A program made the translations under genes and the position numbers. This document shows positions 1-12,193 of a stretch of 64,000 nucleotides of DNA, one piece after another. The stretch's first letter is position 1; every line of letters begins with the position of its first letter. Under the pieces are notes generated by a model. That model did not search any database and was not told where the DNA came from. It worked only from the letters and a program-made list of their open reading frames with translations. The DNA is taken from positions 2,656,539 to 2,720,538 of the forward strand of contig NC_051097.1 of NCBI RefSeq assembly GCF_901709675.1, written 5' to 3'. The DNA is from Syngnathus acus (taxonomy: Eukaryota > Chordata > Actinopteri > Syngnathiformes > Syngnathidae).

Positions 1-360
1 AGACTGGTTGAATGAGAGCATGTAAAAAAATTTGAAATAAAAAATCATTATGTTTGTGGACTGAAGTCTTGTTCTGCCCTTGGTATAAATCATTTAGGTG
101 TTGGACATATATAGTAATGAATTATCATATGTTCAGCCAGTTGACCCCAGGAAGCTGTAGGGCTATTGCCTGGCCCTGGATGATGCATATCATTGAATTT
201 TACATGCTACAGTTATACATCATATTGTGCCTGAAGGCAAATACCCTCATGTTAACAAGAATATAGTCCGTCAGATATTTCCATCCATCATAAATAAAGT
301 GGGCCAAGATCAGCAGAACGTGTGTGTGTGTTCGTGTGTGTGCGTGCGTGCATGTGTGTG

Positions 361-545
<185 letters not shown>

Positions 546-569
546 TATGGATTTAGATATACTATATAC

Positions 570-898
570 CAGGGGTGTTAAACTCATTTTTTTCACGGGC
601 CGCATTGTTGTCATAGCTTCTTTCGGAAGCATTATGACTGTCAACCCAAATAAATGTATGAGTACCTCATATTATATATACAGTAAAAGCTACAAAACAA
701 ACTGAGAAATAACTTGTTTTCAAATCAGACGAGTAAAAACTGGTCAAATATTTAAAAAAAAAAAGATATTATTAAAAGTGAAGACAATTTGCAAATCTAG
801 TAATGACACGAATTTGATGCACAATTTATCTTCGCGGGCCACATAAAATTATGTGGCGGGCCGTATCTGGCCCCCGGGCCTTGAGTTTGACACAGGTG
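570..898. mobile_element. hAT-type MITE, copy 1
   Basis: Starts caggggtgttaaactc and ends gagtttgacacaggtg, an imperfect inverted terminal repeat. It is flanked by a perfect 8-bp duplication ctatatac (562-569 and 899-906), as expected for hAT insertion. No coding capacity. Closely related to 15521-15844. Confidence 0.9.
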
Positions 899-1050
899 CT
901 ATATACTATGTATAATAATTGAGTAGTCTGAAACTACAATAAGGAGAAATCGCTACATTATACAAAACAATCAGGGTCTATCATTTGCCATCTGCTCTTT
1001 TACTTTCACAGATGCACAGTGACGTGTCAAAGATGAAATCAGTATCTTAC

Positions 1051-1213
1051 TTGCGCTGTTGGGCGGAGGAGCGTCGTGTACAGATGAGGGCCACAATAAC
1101 CACTACGACCACAGTGATGGCTCCCACAGAAACCACAATGATGACCAAAAGATTACTGTTATTTTGCGGGGTAGCACTGCCGTATGGTGGATGCATTTGA
1201 CCAATGGGAGACT
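1051..1213 (-). CDS. dcc: dcc window exon 16: pre-membrane segment, transmembrane helix, first cytoplasmic residues
   Basis: Encodes [19 protein letters not shown], then a hydrophobic helix of about 25 residues from [15 protein letters not shown] to VVIVALIC, then the basic stop-transfer [10 protein letters not shown]. Sequence and length match the DCC membrane exon; the run of valines is typical. The acceptor is ccttttcag (phase 1) and the donor is CGCAA|gtaaga (phase 2). In mammals the next exon continues KRATHS; it is not within the remaining 1,050 bases, so the cytoplasmic P1-P3 motifs are outside the window. Confidence 0.97.
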
Positions 1214-4165
1214 CTGAAAAGGAGGAAATAGAGATTAATATGAATATAACACCATTAACAATTAATGTTGCAAATAGTGTGGCTGCCTTGTTCTGGGAAT
1301 GCGCTCTGATCAACTTCCTGCGGTAATATATTCTGGTGGATCTTTTTCTTTAAGTTTGAATGCATACTATGCTGTGAGATTGTTTTTTGGACCATTATTG
1401 ATGCTATATGACACTCTGCCAATAGCTCAGAGTCACAAAAGTTAATATTTTTGTGTTTAGTTTACACAAATTCAAAATAGAGACTGTGTTTCCAGCTTGA
1501 AAAAGAGATTCTCTGGTGGACACATGATGAGTCGTCAACCCGCTGAAAACATGACATGACACATACGTGTGTCACTCTCTCAGATGTGAGTGAAATTGAA
1601 GACTCCCACAGTTTCTTACTTTGCTCAAGTGGAAATACTACACTTTCCCTTTCTCAGATGTTCCAGAGTACCATGTTCTAAGGAATCAGGAGTCCTTTTG
1701 TATTTTATTTTATTATTCATTCACAATTCTTTTGTTGCATACATAATGCGCAACCCCTGAGGCTGAAAAGTATGTGCAGTTTAGTCTTATGAATTATTTT
1801 TTACTACATCAAACTCAAGGTGGTTAACAGCAACCGCCTTTGTTGTTAAAAACATTCATCTTTTAGATACTGTCCTTCGTAGTAATGTTTTGTGATATTT
1901 GAAGTGTAAGTTTAGTTTGATTATTTGTTAAGCGCTGGATTGGTTATAAATGGAAAATGGGCACATTTTGGAGTAGCACACTGTAAATAATGCACACAAA
2001 ACCAGCAGATATTCAATAGCTTCTTTTCCTTTAACATCCATCCATCTCAGTGTGTTAAAACGACTTTGGTGACACTTTACCACTTTGCTGCCGTGCCATT
2101 ATTGCTGTATTCGTAGTTGTATAAGTCACTCTACATCATTTGTGCAATTCTGAGATCTGCATTTCAGCACTATTGCACATGTTCTGTTGCTTAATGACTA
2201 TTGGAAACTTGATGAACACAAACCAATCACTTGGAGTGGTCTCAGATGTTAGACTCTGGTGTAGTTTGGTCCACTTTGGCTCAAGTTTGAATATAACCCA
2301 GATGAAATATTTAAGTCGGCACTAAAACGACTCTAATGAGCACATCAATGTAAAATACTTCCATTTTAATCTAACAATACATCACAAATGCTGTTCAAGA
2401 TGTTAAAGAGGTGATAGTAATCTATAATATGTGCCGTAATTAATTTATTGGGCCTTTGGGCAATGAGAGAGAGAAAATAAGAAGAGCTCGACAACAAAAC
2501 CCCATTGGAGAGAGATGAAAAGCATGCCAGAATGTTAGACTGAGATCAAGAGAGTGTCAGCAGAAACAAAGCATGAACAGGGTCAAAAACTTAAAATGGA
2601 ATAAAAAGATGAAACAATGAACAAGAAAAAGTGGAGCATGGGTGAAAGAGACACATGAGAAGAGACTGAGGAAAGACAGAAATGACTGTGACACAGAGAA
2701 AAAGGCAGTTCTACCTCTTTCACTCCTTCTCTGAACCCTCGGTCTTCCTAAAATCACTTGTCTCTCTCAATAAAAACCACAATCCATCACATCTTACAAC
2801 TGAAGCAAATGGGAGTGCAATAAAACTTTCAGGTCCTGAAGACAAGATTTCATCACCTTAGTGTCTTAGTATTTCTACCTTTCATTTCATTCCACTCTTA
2901 AAGCAACACAATGTAGTAAATGTATAAACAAATAAAAAACCACATAACAATAAATAAATAAATAAATAAATATATACGCGCGCACACACACGCACAAACA
3001 CACGCGCACACACACACGCACACACACACAAAAGCTAATAATGCAAAAGCCACAGTGAATTCTTGCGTTTAGTAGCAAATGTCACAATTTACAGCTAAAA
3101 TATTGAATGACCCACAAATGATTTCCTTCTTCCCATCATTGAGATGGATCTACAAATTTTAACATGCTAACGGAAACGTTTTTAATCACTTTAAGTGCAT
3201 AATTTTTTTTCTGCAGTTCAAAGAATGACTTTAATGTGCAATGAATGTTGAAAATCAATAGAGCATTTTGCTGTAATTAAGCACAATACATTAGAGTATA
3301 ATCTACTGTAAAAAGGTTGGACCCTATTCCAGTTTACATGTGGCAAGAAGCGAGTTGGCTATGGAATGGACCCCAGTCAACTGCAAATCCATCTCTCGCA
3401 AGACAAAAAAAACAAAAAAACATTAGCGTCTTCAAATATCAGTTATATATTTTTTTGATTGTGCAAAGGACTCAGAATATCCCAAAAAAATTCCCCTCAA
3501 CATCAGAAAATACACTTAATGTACAATATAAAAGTATCTCTAATGGTGAAAAAAATGCCAGATACATTAAGTATAATACCAAACTCAATGTAAATTGTAC
3601 CCACTAACCAACTGAGTTTCTTTAAGTATTTTAAGAGTTAAATAAAAGGGTATTCACTATTTGGGCTTTGGATCATAATGACTTTAGTTAAAAATGTTCA
3701 TGAACTGATTTATTCATTTACGTCAAGGTGAGGTATTCTAGAATCTATTAGTTAATGGTCTAAGCAGTAAAGAGCCCCCAGACAATCTGTGGAAATTATG
3801 GGAAAGAGTGAACACAGTTTCGGTCACTCTGTCCTTCAGCAGGCAACTGTGCTGCTGAGGTGTCTTCAAATAAGCTCGTATTGGAACACAACAGGTCAGA
3901 TCACAGTAAGTGTCACATTGCTGTGACCTGATCGAAACAGTTGAATCCCTCAGCTGGTTGTTTCTCAGTGAGTGGAAACTTAGCAATATAAAGACAAAGA
4001 CGTGTTAAAGATGAAATATGGACAACCTGAGGAATGAGCCTTTGCCCTTAGTGACCTGGCATCCTCCAGGCGTAGGAGGGCTCAGGTCAGAGAGGATGGA
4101 TTTATGATTGCCTCTGGCAGGAGCACCACCAACAATGCCGACAAAACATTTGTCTCCAGACACAT

Positions 4166-4208
<43 letters not shown>

Positions 4209-5939
4209 TCAGATCATTCTCAAACCCTGCAGTGATTCTCTTAAAGTAATACCAGCTACACACATTGACTTCTGATCTCCATCGATTCGCTTATTTTCAA
4301 GCAAGGCCAGAAAAATACAGGTCTAAAAATATGTTTTTCTTTGAGGAGAGGTTATTCAGCTGTTCAATGTTTTAATTTGAGCCATTTTCAAATTTTAAGC
4401 AATTTTTGTTTACCCTTTTATTCCAGGGACTTGATGCAATCATTTTACCAAACAATAAAATATAACCCAACAATGGAAGTTGAGTGTAGGGCAGCAGAGA
4501 AAAGATGTTTTAGTGTTCATGTATGTTGTTGAAAATTCTATTGAATAATCAAGTATTCGAATAAAGTAAATTTATGCTTGATCATAGAGCAATTATGAAT
4601 ATAGGAGACAAAATAAGATATTTTTCTGAATTCCATAATTTTAAAATTATATTAATAATATTACAGTGAGGCAATAATTGCAGTACTTTATGCAATAGGA
4701 TGAAAATAATTCTGTTAACTGCACTACATGATCATTACTTTATAATCATAATTGTTACGATGTGAGTATAAACATGGTTGGAAAGATAAACTTTGTCAAA
4801 AGTTTATTAATGTTCTTATCAATTACAGTAAATGCTGATATGATTGATTTATTAGATAATAATTCTCAAGAAGGAATGTTATGTACTTTACCCATTTCAG
4901 GAAATAAGAGCATTTTCCTAAATTCACACTTTTTAAATGATGATAAACACTAATGTTTAAAATTGTTGGTGGTAAATATTAGTAGGCTAATATAAGATGT
5001 CAGATCATTGTAACAAACTGAAAAAAGCAGGACAAAATGGCCTAAATTACATAACATTTGTCAAAAGGGAACTAAACTGCGACTAAATGAGCTCCGACTA
5101 TTTGCCTTGGGCAAGCAAACGACGAACTATGCTCCTGGACTGAGCCAGGCAAAATGTGTTCATTAGCAGCTCATGCAATGATGATGAAGGTAGATTAGAG
5201 CTGCCAAAATATATGTGAACTGCACCATAGCTTGACCATCATACGTAGCGGTAAAGTGCTTAAATTGCGTTGAGAAATTTTCACTCAGTATCGGGGCTCT
5301 TTTCTCCGATTGATTATGACAGGATTGGTGAGCTCATGAGATGAGAGTGCAAACACTAAACAATGCTACTACGTCTGCAGTTGGCGTGTTGTCAAACACA
5401 TCACAATTATCTGCCAACTACTTTTGCTCGTTTTCAACTCGTCAGGGTAACCTGTCCTCTGATTTTTTTTTTTTTATATTCGGAATACAGTCGAAACAAG
5501 TTAGTGTGTACTCTTTTTGCCATTGTGACAAACAAGCCACAAATTTGACGGTGGTCATGATTAACAGACGCCAAGCCCTCCGTAAGGGTAATATTATCTT
5601 AGTGAGGTACAATGAATCAACACCACTGTCCAAGACAAAAACAAAAAACACCTAGCACCCGGTACTAAGTTACATAAACATAGTGGGCGTCGTCGCTGGA
5701 GCGCAATGTTCGTGTTTACTCCGCGACCTTGTGCTTGCCACATAAGCAGCTGTTTGCAGTATTGCTCTTTGATACGTTTATACAAAATGCAAAATGCAAA
5801 TATTTATTCACAAACTGTGATGCGAAACCACTTATTTTGAGCCTTCAAATACCTACATTATATGTAACTGTACTACATATATGGTAGTCCCCAATCCAAC
5901 CATATCATAGCATTAGCATCCCATCACATCTCATCGCAG

Positions 5940-6100
5940 ACCATACCATACCATACCATACCATACCATACCATCTCATACCAGACCAGACCAGACCATA
6001 CCATACCATACCGTACCGTACCGTACCATACCATACCATACCATACCATACCATACCATACCATACCATACCATACCATACCATACCATACCATACCATA
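5940..6100. repeat. (CATAC)n pentanucleotide repeat
   Basis: CATAC units with CAGAC and CGTAC variants in the middle. The open frame rich in MVWYG over it is a repeat artefact. Confidence 0.97.
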
Positions 6101-6208
6101 CGTCAGTTACTTTTAAGCGCAATATAAGTAGAGTGAATTAGGTAAGGATAATATTGCTATTTTTTTTTCCGTTGTTGCCTTTTTTACTCTTGAGACTTTG
6201 ACTCACTC

Positions 6209-6356
6209 TTGTTTTAGTGTTTTATTGCGAGTACTATTTTCGTTTTTAATTTATTGTTTTAACTGTCTTGACTGATGTCTGATTGTTTTAGTGTTTTATT
6301 GTGAGTACTATTTTTGGTTTTAATTTATTGTTTTAACTGTCTTGATTGATGTCTGA
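6209..6356. repeat. 74-bp direct tandem duplication
   Basis: Two adjacent copies starting tgttttagtgttttattg and ending gatgtctgat, with a few substitutions. Confidence 0.8.
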
Positions 6357-6958
6357 TTTTTAAATGATGGACACTGTTTGCAGTTGTAGTAGCTCTATAA
6401 ATAAACATGAGTTGAGTGGAGTTTGACTAGTAGCATTGAGTGAGTAGTGATTGCCTTGAAAAAAGATCAGCCTCTTTCAAATGACAAAGAATTATACCTT
6501 AAATTGAAGAGGTATAGTCATTACACATGAAAAGCTAGAGTCTCAAAAAAATGGAAAAATAATAACTGTTGTTGTAACAGCAATAAAAAAACATACAATG
6601 ATAAATTTACAGATAAAATATGAGGTCAGGCTGTGAATCATATGACATTGCTATTTCACATACAGTGATGAATTACTGGTTCAGTGGGTCACTATATTAC
6701 TCCATGAAAATTTGCAATGATAACAACTTATAGAAATTTAAAATGTAAATGTATACGGTTCAAACACTGATTAATGTGATTTGATAGTCCCCACACCAGA
6801 CTACGACAACAAATAGAAAATAATGTAAATAACTGATTAGTGTGCAATTATAGTAAATTTAGACCCACACGCAAACACGAGAAATTATATATGACATAGC
6901 TCTAATTCAGATGGTACAGTCCAGTTCAGTCAAGTTTCTGGTGTAGTAAATGTGTTAC

Positions 6959-7024
6959 CATTTATGCTGCTCCTGTCAATTAGGTTGCTATCAGATGGCC
7001 AGTAGGAGTGGTCTCCTCCTCTAC
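6959..7024 (-). CDS. dcc: dcc window exon 15: 66-nt stalk exon
   Basis: Encodes GRGGDHSYWPSDSNLIDRSS then IN, matching the mammalian DCC stalk [20 protein letters not shown]. The anchors YWP and NLIDRS are kept while the flanking residues drift, as expected of an extracellular stalk. The acceptor is ggtcttccag (phase 1) and the donor is ATG|gtaaca (phase 1). 66 nt and symmetrical. The stalk region is where metalloprotease shedding of DCC occurs in mammals. Confidence 0.93.
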
Positions 7025-7434
7025 CTGGAAGACCCAAAGCAGAAGAATTTCAAATTAATTCAAACTGTAATGACCAAACCAGAACAAAAATGATGATACG
7101 TAGAATGTTACCTAAAAAAAATGACAATTTATAATTTGATAAAAAAATTGTGGTTAAAAAAAAAAGAAGTTATTATTGACATGAATGTTTTAATGTCTCA
7201 TTAAATGTTTTAAAGTTTTTCTTTCCACACTAGGTCTAAATTATACATGAGACTATATTTTCATAGACTGGAGCACGTGCACTCAGGTATAAAAACAGGC
7301 CGCAGCAAGCCTAGTTAACTGTGTTTGAGAATTTGGCTGACCGCGCTCCACCTCGTTGGGCATTCCAGCACACTAATGGCATTTTCTATTTCATGCGGAA
7401 CACACCCGACAATTTGGTAACTGAAAGTAAACTA

Positions 7435-8520
7435 CCGTATTTTCTATATCGCTATAAGGTGCACTTAAAAGCTTTTAATTTACTCAAAAAAACACAGTGC
7501 GCCTTATAATCCAGGGCGCCTTATATATGGATCGATTGGTGAATTTGTTGATCCATATTGGTTATACACAGCACTCTACCAAAATGTTTCAGTACATCAA
7601 GTAAATTACAAGGTCGCATCTCTTTCAGCATTACGGCAACCGTGGTCAGGGGCGTCACGGAAGTAATAGCGGTAAAGACTCATACTGTGTTTACTCCTAG
7701 TCCAACACCACTTGTGTGTAGCAAGACGCCAAAATGACACGCATGCCACTATCTGCCGATGGATTGTGGACGCCTGGGCTGATATATCAGTCTCAACTGT
7801 GGTCCAAGCATTCGCGAAGGCAGGAACAATAACTGAATTGCCAGGGAATAGCAGCAACACTCACACGGATAATGACGAGAGGGAGCCGGGCATAATGAAT
7901 GCCGCACTCGCCCAGCTGTTCAATTCGAACACGGAAGAGGAAGAATCCGACTGATTTGTCGACGGGGATATGTAAATATGTACATTAACATTTGAACAAC
8001 GCCGTGTTATTGTGCAATGTTTGTATTGTATATCGTTCAACTGTTCAAAAAAATTCAATTCGGACATGGAAGAGGAAGAATTCGACGGATTCGTGGATAT
8101 GTAAATATGCACATTAACGTTTGAACAATGTTGTGTTATTGTGCAATGTTTGCATTGTATATCGTATTGTATGTAAAGTTTGCTGTATGTAAAGTTTGAG
8201 GGATTTATGGATGGGGATATGTAAATATGCACATTATTGTTTGAACAACAGTGTGTTATTGTGCAATCTTTGTATTGTATGTCGTATTGTATATAAAGTT
8301 TGCCGTATATAAAGTTTGACTGGATACCTCGTTGACTGGTTTGACATTCCCTTTAGCACAGCACAATCTAGTAGATGCATAACGCAACCCCAGTCAACCT
8401 CAGTTTGATTCAGTAGCTTCTATTCTATGTGCACCCTATTTATGAAAATATTTCTAAAATAAAATGTTCAATGAAGGTGCGCCATATAATCCAGTGCGCC
8501 TTATAGTGCAGAAAATACTG
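7435..8520. mobile_element. TA-flanked pogo-like element with transposase C-terminal remnant
   Basis: Ends ccgtattttct and agaaaatactg are inverted and flanked by TA. The left internal part is homologous to the element at 10834-12193. A remnant at 7712-7954 reads CRWIVDAWADISVSTVVQAF then AKAGT and ends in acidic NTEEEESD, like the C-terminus of pogo/POGK-type transposases (inference). The acidic tail and following about 125 bp are repeated imperfectly three times to about 8320. The catalytic core is absent. Confidence 0.75.
7712..7954 (+). pseudogene. Pogo-like transposase C-terminal fragment
   Basis: An 80-codon frame inside the 7435-8520 element. The helix ICRWIVDAWADISVSTVVQAF with KAG resembles the end of the DDE domain of pogo-type transposases, followed by an acidic tail. 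There is no N-terminal DNA-binding domain and no catalytic D/E residues, so it is a remnant and not a host gene. The family is assigned by eye. Confidence 0.55.
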
Positions 8521-8942
8521 TAGTGTTTAGACCAGGTAAAAACAGGTCTGAGTTGTGTTGCAGGTGGTGTTACACAATTTGGGGGGATTTGATCCAGGAG
8601 CAGGCAAACAGATTCTTCACTGTGGTAAATGTCATTGAATTTCATTGATAAATATGACATCAGTGACTGTGTTTGCAGTCAACAACCATTTCAAAAACCC
8701 GCATATTGGCGGTATTCAGGTTTTCAAAGAATATGCCCTCATTCAGGTTTTAAAAATTAAGAATAAGAGCGCCGGGTTGCTCCTTTTCTAACCCGAATAT
8801 TTTGTCATGTAAACGGGATCGGGTTACCTCTTTTGAATGGGACATTGGTTTCTGTTCTGTGCATGCGAGCCTAACTTCAATACAATGAATTCTTTGTGAC
8901 GTTTTCATCTTATTCTTGAACATGGTGTGTATAATCAGATAC

Positions 8943-9661
8943 AGTCAAACCTCTACATATAATTGCTTAAACATACACATTTTTCAACATACGATGTTAA
9001 ATTTGATCAAATGTTTGACTCAACAGCTGAAGTAATTCCCAACATACGATGTCATCATGGTAGCCCATTAGATGGCAGCACGTTGCGATGATGTCAGTGC
9101 CATGTTATCATATCCCAAGAAGGCTAACGCAAATAGTAGTAGTGGTGAAAAAAGGAAGAAGGTGATGATTTCCTTACAATTAAAACAAGAAATCCTTAGA
9201 AAACATGAGCGCCGAGTGCGTGATCTTGCGAAACAATATGGCCATGTCAACATGTCAACAACTTCGACGATCAAGCGATGATGATTAAACAGAAAGAAGC
9301 TCTCAAAGCGGTCAAGCCATCCAAGGGGATCACCATCATCCCTAAACATCACAGCCCTACCCTGGAAGAGATGGAACGCCTTTCTTTAAAAAAAATCTGC
9401 AAAGGGGTTGATTGATGGTGAAGAGGAAAGTGAAGCAAAGAAAAGAAAGCCTGAATTGAGTGGAAGTGAAGAGGGTGAAGATGAAAGTTAAAAAGGTGGG
9501 CATGAAAATAGGATCCTTACACTCAAACATATCCAAAGATTAATCTAAATTTTTTCATTAGTTACGCTGGGACTCTGAGAATTTCTTTCTAACTTGAAGC
9601 CAAGCCGTAATAAACTTGTAGTTAGTGATCATAATTGACTGCAACTGGTAGAGGTTGCGAG
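8943..9661 (+). mobile_element. Deleted Tigger/pogo-like element
   Basis: Starts cagtcaaacctctacatata; the likely right end near 9648-9661 (gtagaggttgcgag) is only partly inverted-complementary. It contains transposase remnants from both protein ends with the middle missing. Boundaries are approximate. Confidence 0.6.
9072..9512 (+). pseudogene. Tigger/CENPB-like transposase remnant (N-terminal HTH joined to C-terminal tail)
   Basis: 9072-9281 encodes a CENPB-type helix-turn-helix: KRKKVMISLQLKQEILRKHE then RRVRDLAKQYGH and STTSTIKR. After a stop a second frame reads KEALKAVKPSKGITIIPK and LEEMERL, the next segment of Tigger transposases. A third frame ends in acidic GEEESEAKKRKPELSGSEEG then EDES-stop. 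The DDE core is absent and at least two frame breaks are present, so it is dead. Confidence 0.7.
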
Positions 9662-10302
9662 CATGAAAAAAATGTGTTCTACATTGTGCTATAAAATGTC
9701 CTATATTGTAATAGACTACGTCTCGCCTAAAGTATAGTTCTCAATTTCATAAAACCCTTAACGTGAAGAATCAAATGTTTCATTTCTTTTACCAAATGGT
9801 AATTGTACATTTTGTAACATAACATCACACATATTACATTGTCTCTTATGATTTTAAAGTTACTCCAGTGGGAATCTTTTAGTTTAGTAAAACCAAAGAA
9901 GCTCCCTCATTAGCAGCATAACCAAACCCAATTTGCTTTCAGTTTACTGGGACTGATAAAGGGAACCCGAGAGCAGAGCGTCTACTAAGATTGAGCTAAT
10001 TTCAGCTCTTTTCCATTGTCTCCCATATGTGGGCATTAATAATGTCGAATACCTCTCCATCTACTCCCTTTTAATCCTCCTTGTTTGAAGAAAACAAAAA
10101 CATTACCCTGGGCAGGTTGTTTCTTCAACTTCCTGTGTACTCTATTGGTTGCTTTCATTTTCTCAAAGGATTAATCTTCTCAGTTTATCTTCTTTTGTGT
10201 TTTATTACAGTTTTCTTTTGTATTTTATTACAGTTTTCTTTAATATTTCCCAAGACATAATCCTTTTGTTCTTTCGTGCAGTCATTTTTTAAACCTCCCT
10301 AC

Positions 10303-10335
10303 CTTGATCATTTGCCATCTTGTCTGGATGCTCCA
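10303..10335 (-). CDS. dcc: dcc window exon 14: 33-nt micro-exon of the juxtamembrane stalk
   Basis: Only 33 nt, encoding VEHPDKMANDQ (first codon split with exon 13), identical to the stalk that follows FN3-6 in mammalian DCC. The acceptor is tttctttcag, with a strong pyrimidine tract (phase 1); the donor is CAAG|gtaggg (phase 1). It is symmetrical, so it can be skipped without a frameshift. Too short to find without the family sequence; the exact protein match and intact splice sites make it secure. Confidence 0.94.
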
Positions 10336-10440
10336 CTGAAAGAAAACAAAGAGTGTTTTAACAAAACAACCAAATAAAACACAGGAGCACGTAAATAGAT
10401 AAATGTTTGGGCTTGCACATATTCCACATATTTTTATTAC

Positions 10441-10635
10441 CTTTGGCTGTCCTAAAGTGGAGCGGTTCGGACAATGGACCAACTCCTTTGGCGTTCTTAG
10501 CTTGGATCCGGAAGTAGTACACTGTGTCAAGGTTTAGATCAACGACCTGATGAGTCAGTCGATCGCCACTGATTGTTTCCATTACCCAGTCATCAATTGG
10601 CATGTTTTTGTCGAGGGTATAGTACAGGATATAAC
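10441..10635 (-). CDS. dcc: dcc window exon 13: second half of FN3 domain 6
   Basis: Encodes [40 protein letters not shown] and [17 protein letters not shown] then PLHFRTAK. The blocks [17 protein letters not shown] and GVGPLSEP follow mammalian DCC nearly residue for residue and close FN3-6. The acceptor is caattcag (phase 1) and the donor is AAAG|gtaata (phase 1); 195 nt. It is followed by an intron of only 105 bp, the shortest in the window. Confidence 0.96.
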
Positions 10636-10833
10636 CTGAATTGGGTGAATAAAAATGATCATGTGTTTATCAAACAGAGAATACAGCATGTAGTTCACAC
10701 ACTAGTGCAGGGGTCGGGAACCTATGGCTCGCGAGCCAGATATGGCTCTTTTGGCGCCGTTAAAAACTTTATTAAAAATAATACATTAGTACACTCAAAA
10801 AATCGTTGGTCTTAATTAAAATACATGCATTTA

Positions 10834-12193
10834 CCGTATTTTCCGCCCTAAAAGGCGCACCTAAAAACCTAAAATTTTCTCAAAAGCCGACAGTGCGCCT
10901 TATAGGCCAGTGCGCCTTATATATGGATCAACTGATGAATTTGTTGATCCATACTGGTTGTACACAGTGCTCTGCCAAAATGTTTCAGTACGTTTTAGTA
11001 CGACTAGTAAATTACAAGGTCGCATCGCTTCCCAGCATTACGGCAACTGTAGTCAGGGGGCGTCACCGAATAGCTGTTGTACCCGCGAGGCTATTTCATG
11101 TCAAAATAGGCTGCTCTGTTAATGTTTCGAGTAAATCTACTGATCGATATGGAAGGGAAACATAGGTAAGTAGTACCAATGCGTTAGATCGAACTTTAGT
11201 CAGTTCCGATCATTTTATAGGAGATCGTTTGAGAAACGCGATTGTTTACACTTTGCTGAGGCTCATGGGAGATTGCGAACTGAGGCTTGTGAGACTTTGC
11301 GGATGGGTAATGCTATTGCGATAGCTGCTATACGTACCAGGCTATTTCATGTCAAAATAGGCTGCTCTGTTAATGTTTCGAGTAAATCTACGGATCGATA
11401 TGGAAGGGAAACATAGGTAAGTAGTACCAATGCGTTAGATCGAACTTTAGTCAGTTCCGATCATTTTATAGGAGATCGTTTGAGAAACGCGATTGTTTAC
11501 ACTTTGCTGAGGCTCATGGGAGATTGCGAGCTGAGGCTCGTGAGACTTTGCGGATGGCTAATGCTATTGCGATAGCTGCTATACGTACCAGGCTATTTCA
11601 TGTCAAAATAGGCTGCTCTGTTAATGTTTCGAGTAAATCTACGGATCGATATGGAAGGGAAACATAGGTAAGTAGTACCAATGCGTTAGATCGAACTTTA
11701 GTCAGTTCCGATCATTTTATAGGAGATCGTTTGAGAAACGCGATTGTTTCCACTTTGCTGAGGCTCATGGGAGATTGCGAGCTGAGGCTCGTGAGACTTT
11801 GCGGATGGCTAATGCTATTGCGATAGCTGCTATACGTACCAGGCTATTTCATGTCAAAATAGGCTGCTCTGTTAATGTTTCGAGTAAATCTACGGATCGA
11901 TATGGAAGGGAAACATAGGTAAGTAGTACCAATGCGTTAGATCGAACTTTAGTCAGTTCTGATCATTTTATAGGAGATCGTTTGAGAAACGCGATTGTTT
12001 ACAGAGGGCTCGTTGGTTATTGGCTAGTGGATGCATACCGCAACCCTAGTCAACCTCAGTTTGATGCAGTATAGCTTCTATTTTATGCGCCTTATAATCC
12101 GGTGCGCCTTATATATGGACAAAGTTTTAAAATGGGCCGTTCATTGAAGGTGCGCCTTATAACCCGGTGCGCCTTTTAGGGCGGAAAATACGG
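10834..12193 (+). mobile_element. TA-flanked element with 251-bp tandem array, copy A (nested)
   Basis: Inverted ends ccgtattttccgccctaaaa / ttttagggcggaaaatacgg flanked by TA. The interior has a unique left part homologous to 7435-7665 and then a tandem array. It has no intact transposase. Near-identical to copy B at 48768-50378, which lies in the opposite orientation. Confidence 0.88.
11088..12001 (+). repeat. 251-bp tandem array, about 3.6 units (copy A)
   Basis: The marker aggctatttcatgtc recurs at 11088, 11339, 11590 and 11841, exactly 251 bp apart, with only a few substitutions between units. Each unit contains the donor-like ataggtaagtagt and a short inverted repeat. Confidence 0.95.

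Larger units (their letters stand above)
1214..6958 (-). other. dcc intron between exons 15 and 16
   Basis: 5.7 kb of AT-rich intron. It contains CA runs near 2976-3030 and 4167-4206, a CATAC pentanucleotide block and a 74-bp tandem duplication near 6209-6356. I see no coding sequence in it. Confidence 0.85.
7025..10302 (-). other. dcc intron between exons 14 and 15
   Basis: Contains a 1.1-kb TA-flanked pogo-like element (7435-8520) and a deleted Tigger-like element (about 8943-9661). The rest (9662-10302) is AT-rich intron with nothing recognisable. Confidence 0.85.

Noticed and set aside
9072-9281. CENPB-like gene
   Set aside because: The HTH lies inside a TIR-bearing Tigger-like element, is followed by stops and lacks the rest of the protein.
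10806-11165. 119-codon frame, also found at 50047-50448
   Set aside because: It begins in the terminal repeat and ends in the tandem array of the TA-flanked element. Being present in both copies reflects the repeat, not a gene. I do not recognise a protein family in it.
11088-12001. CRISPR-like array
   Set aside because: The whole 251-bp unit repeats with no unique spacers, in a eukaryotic transposon.
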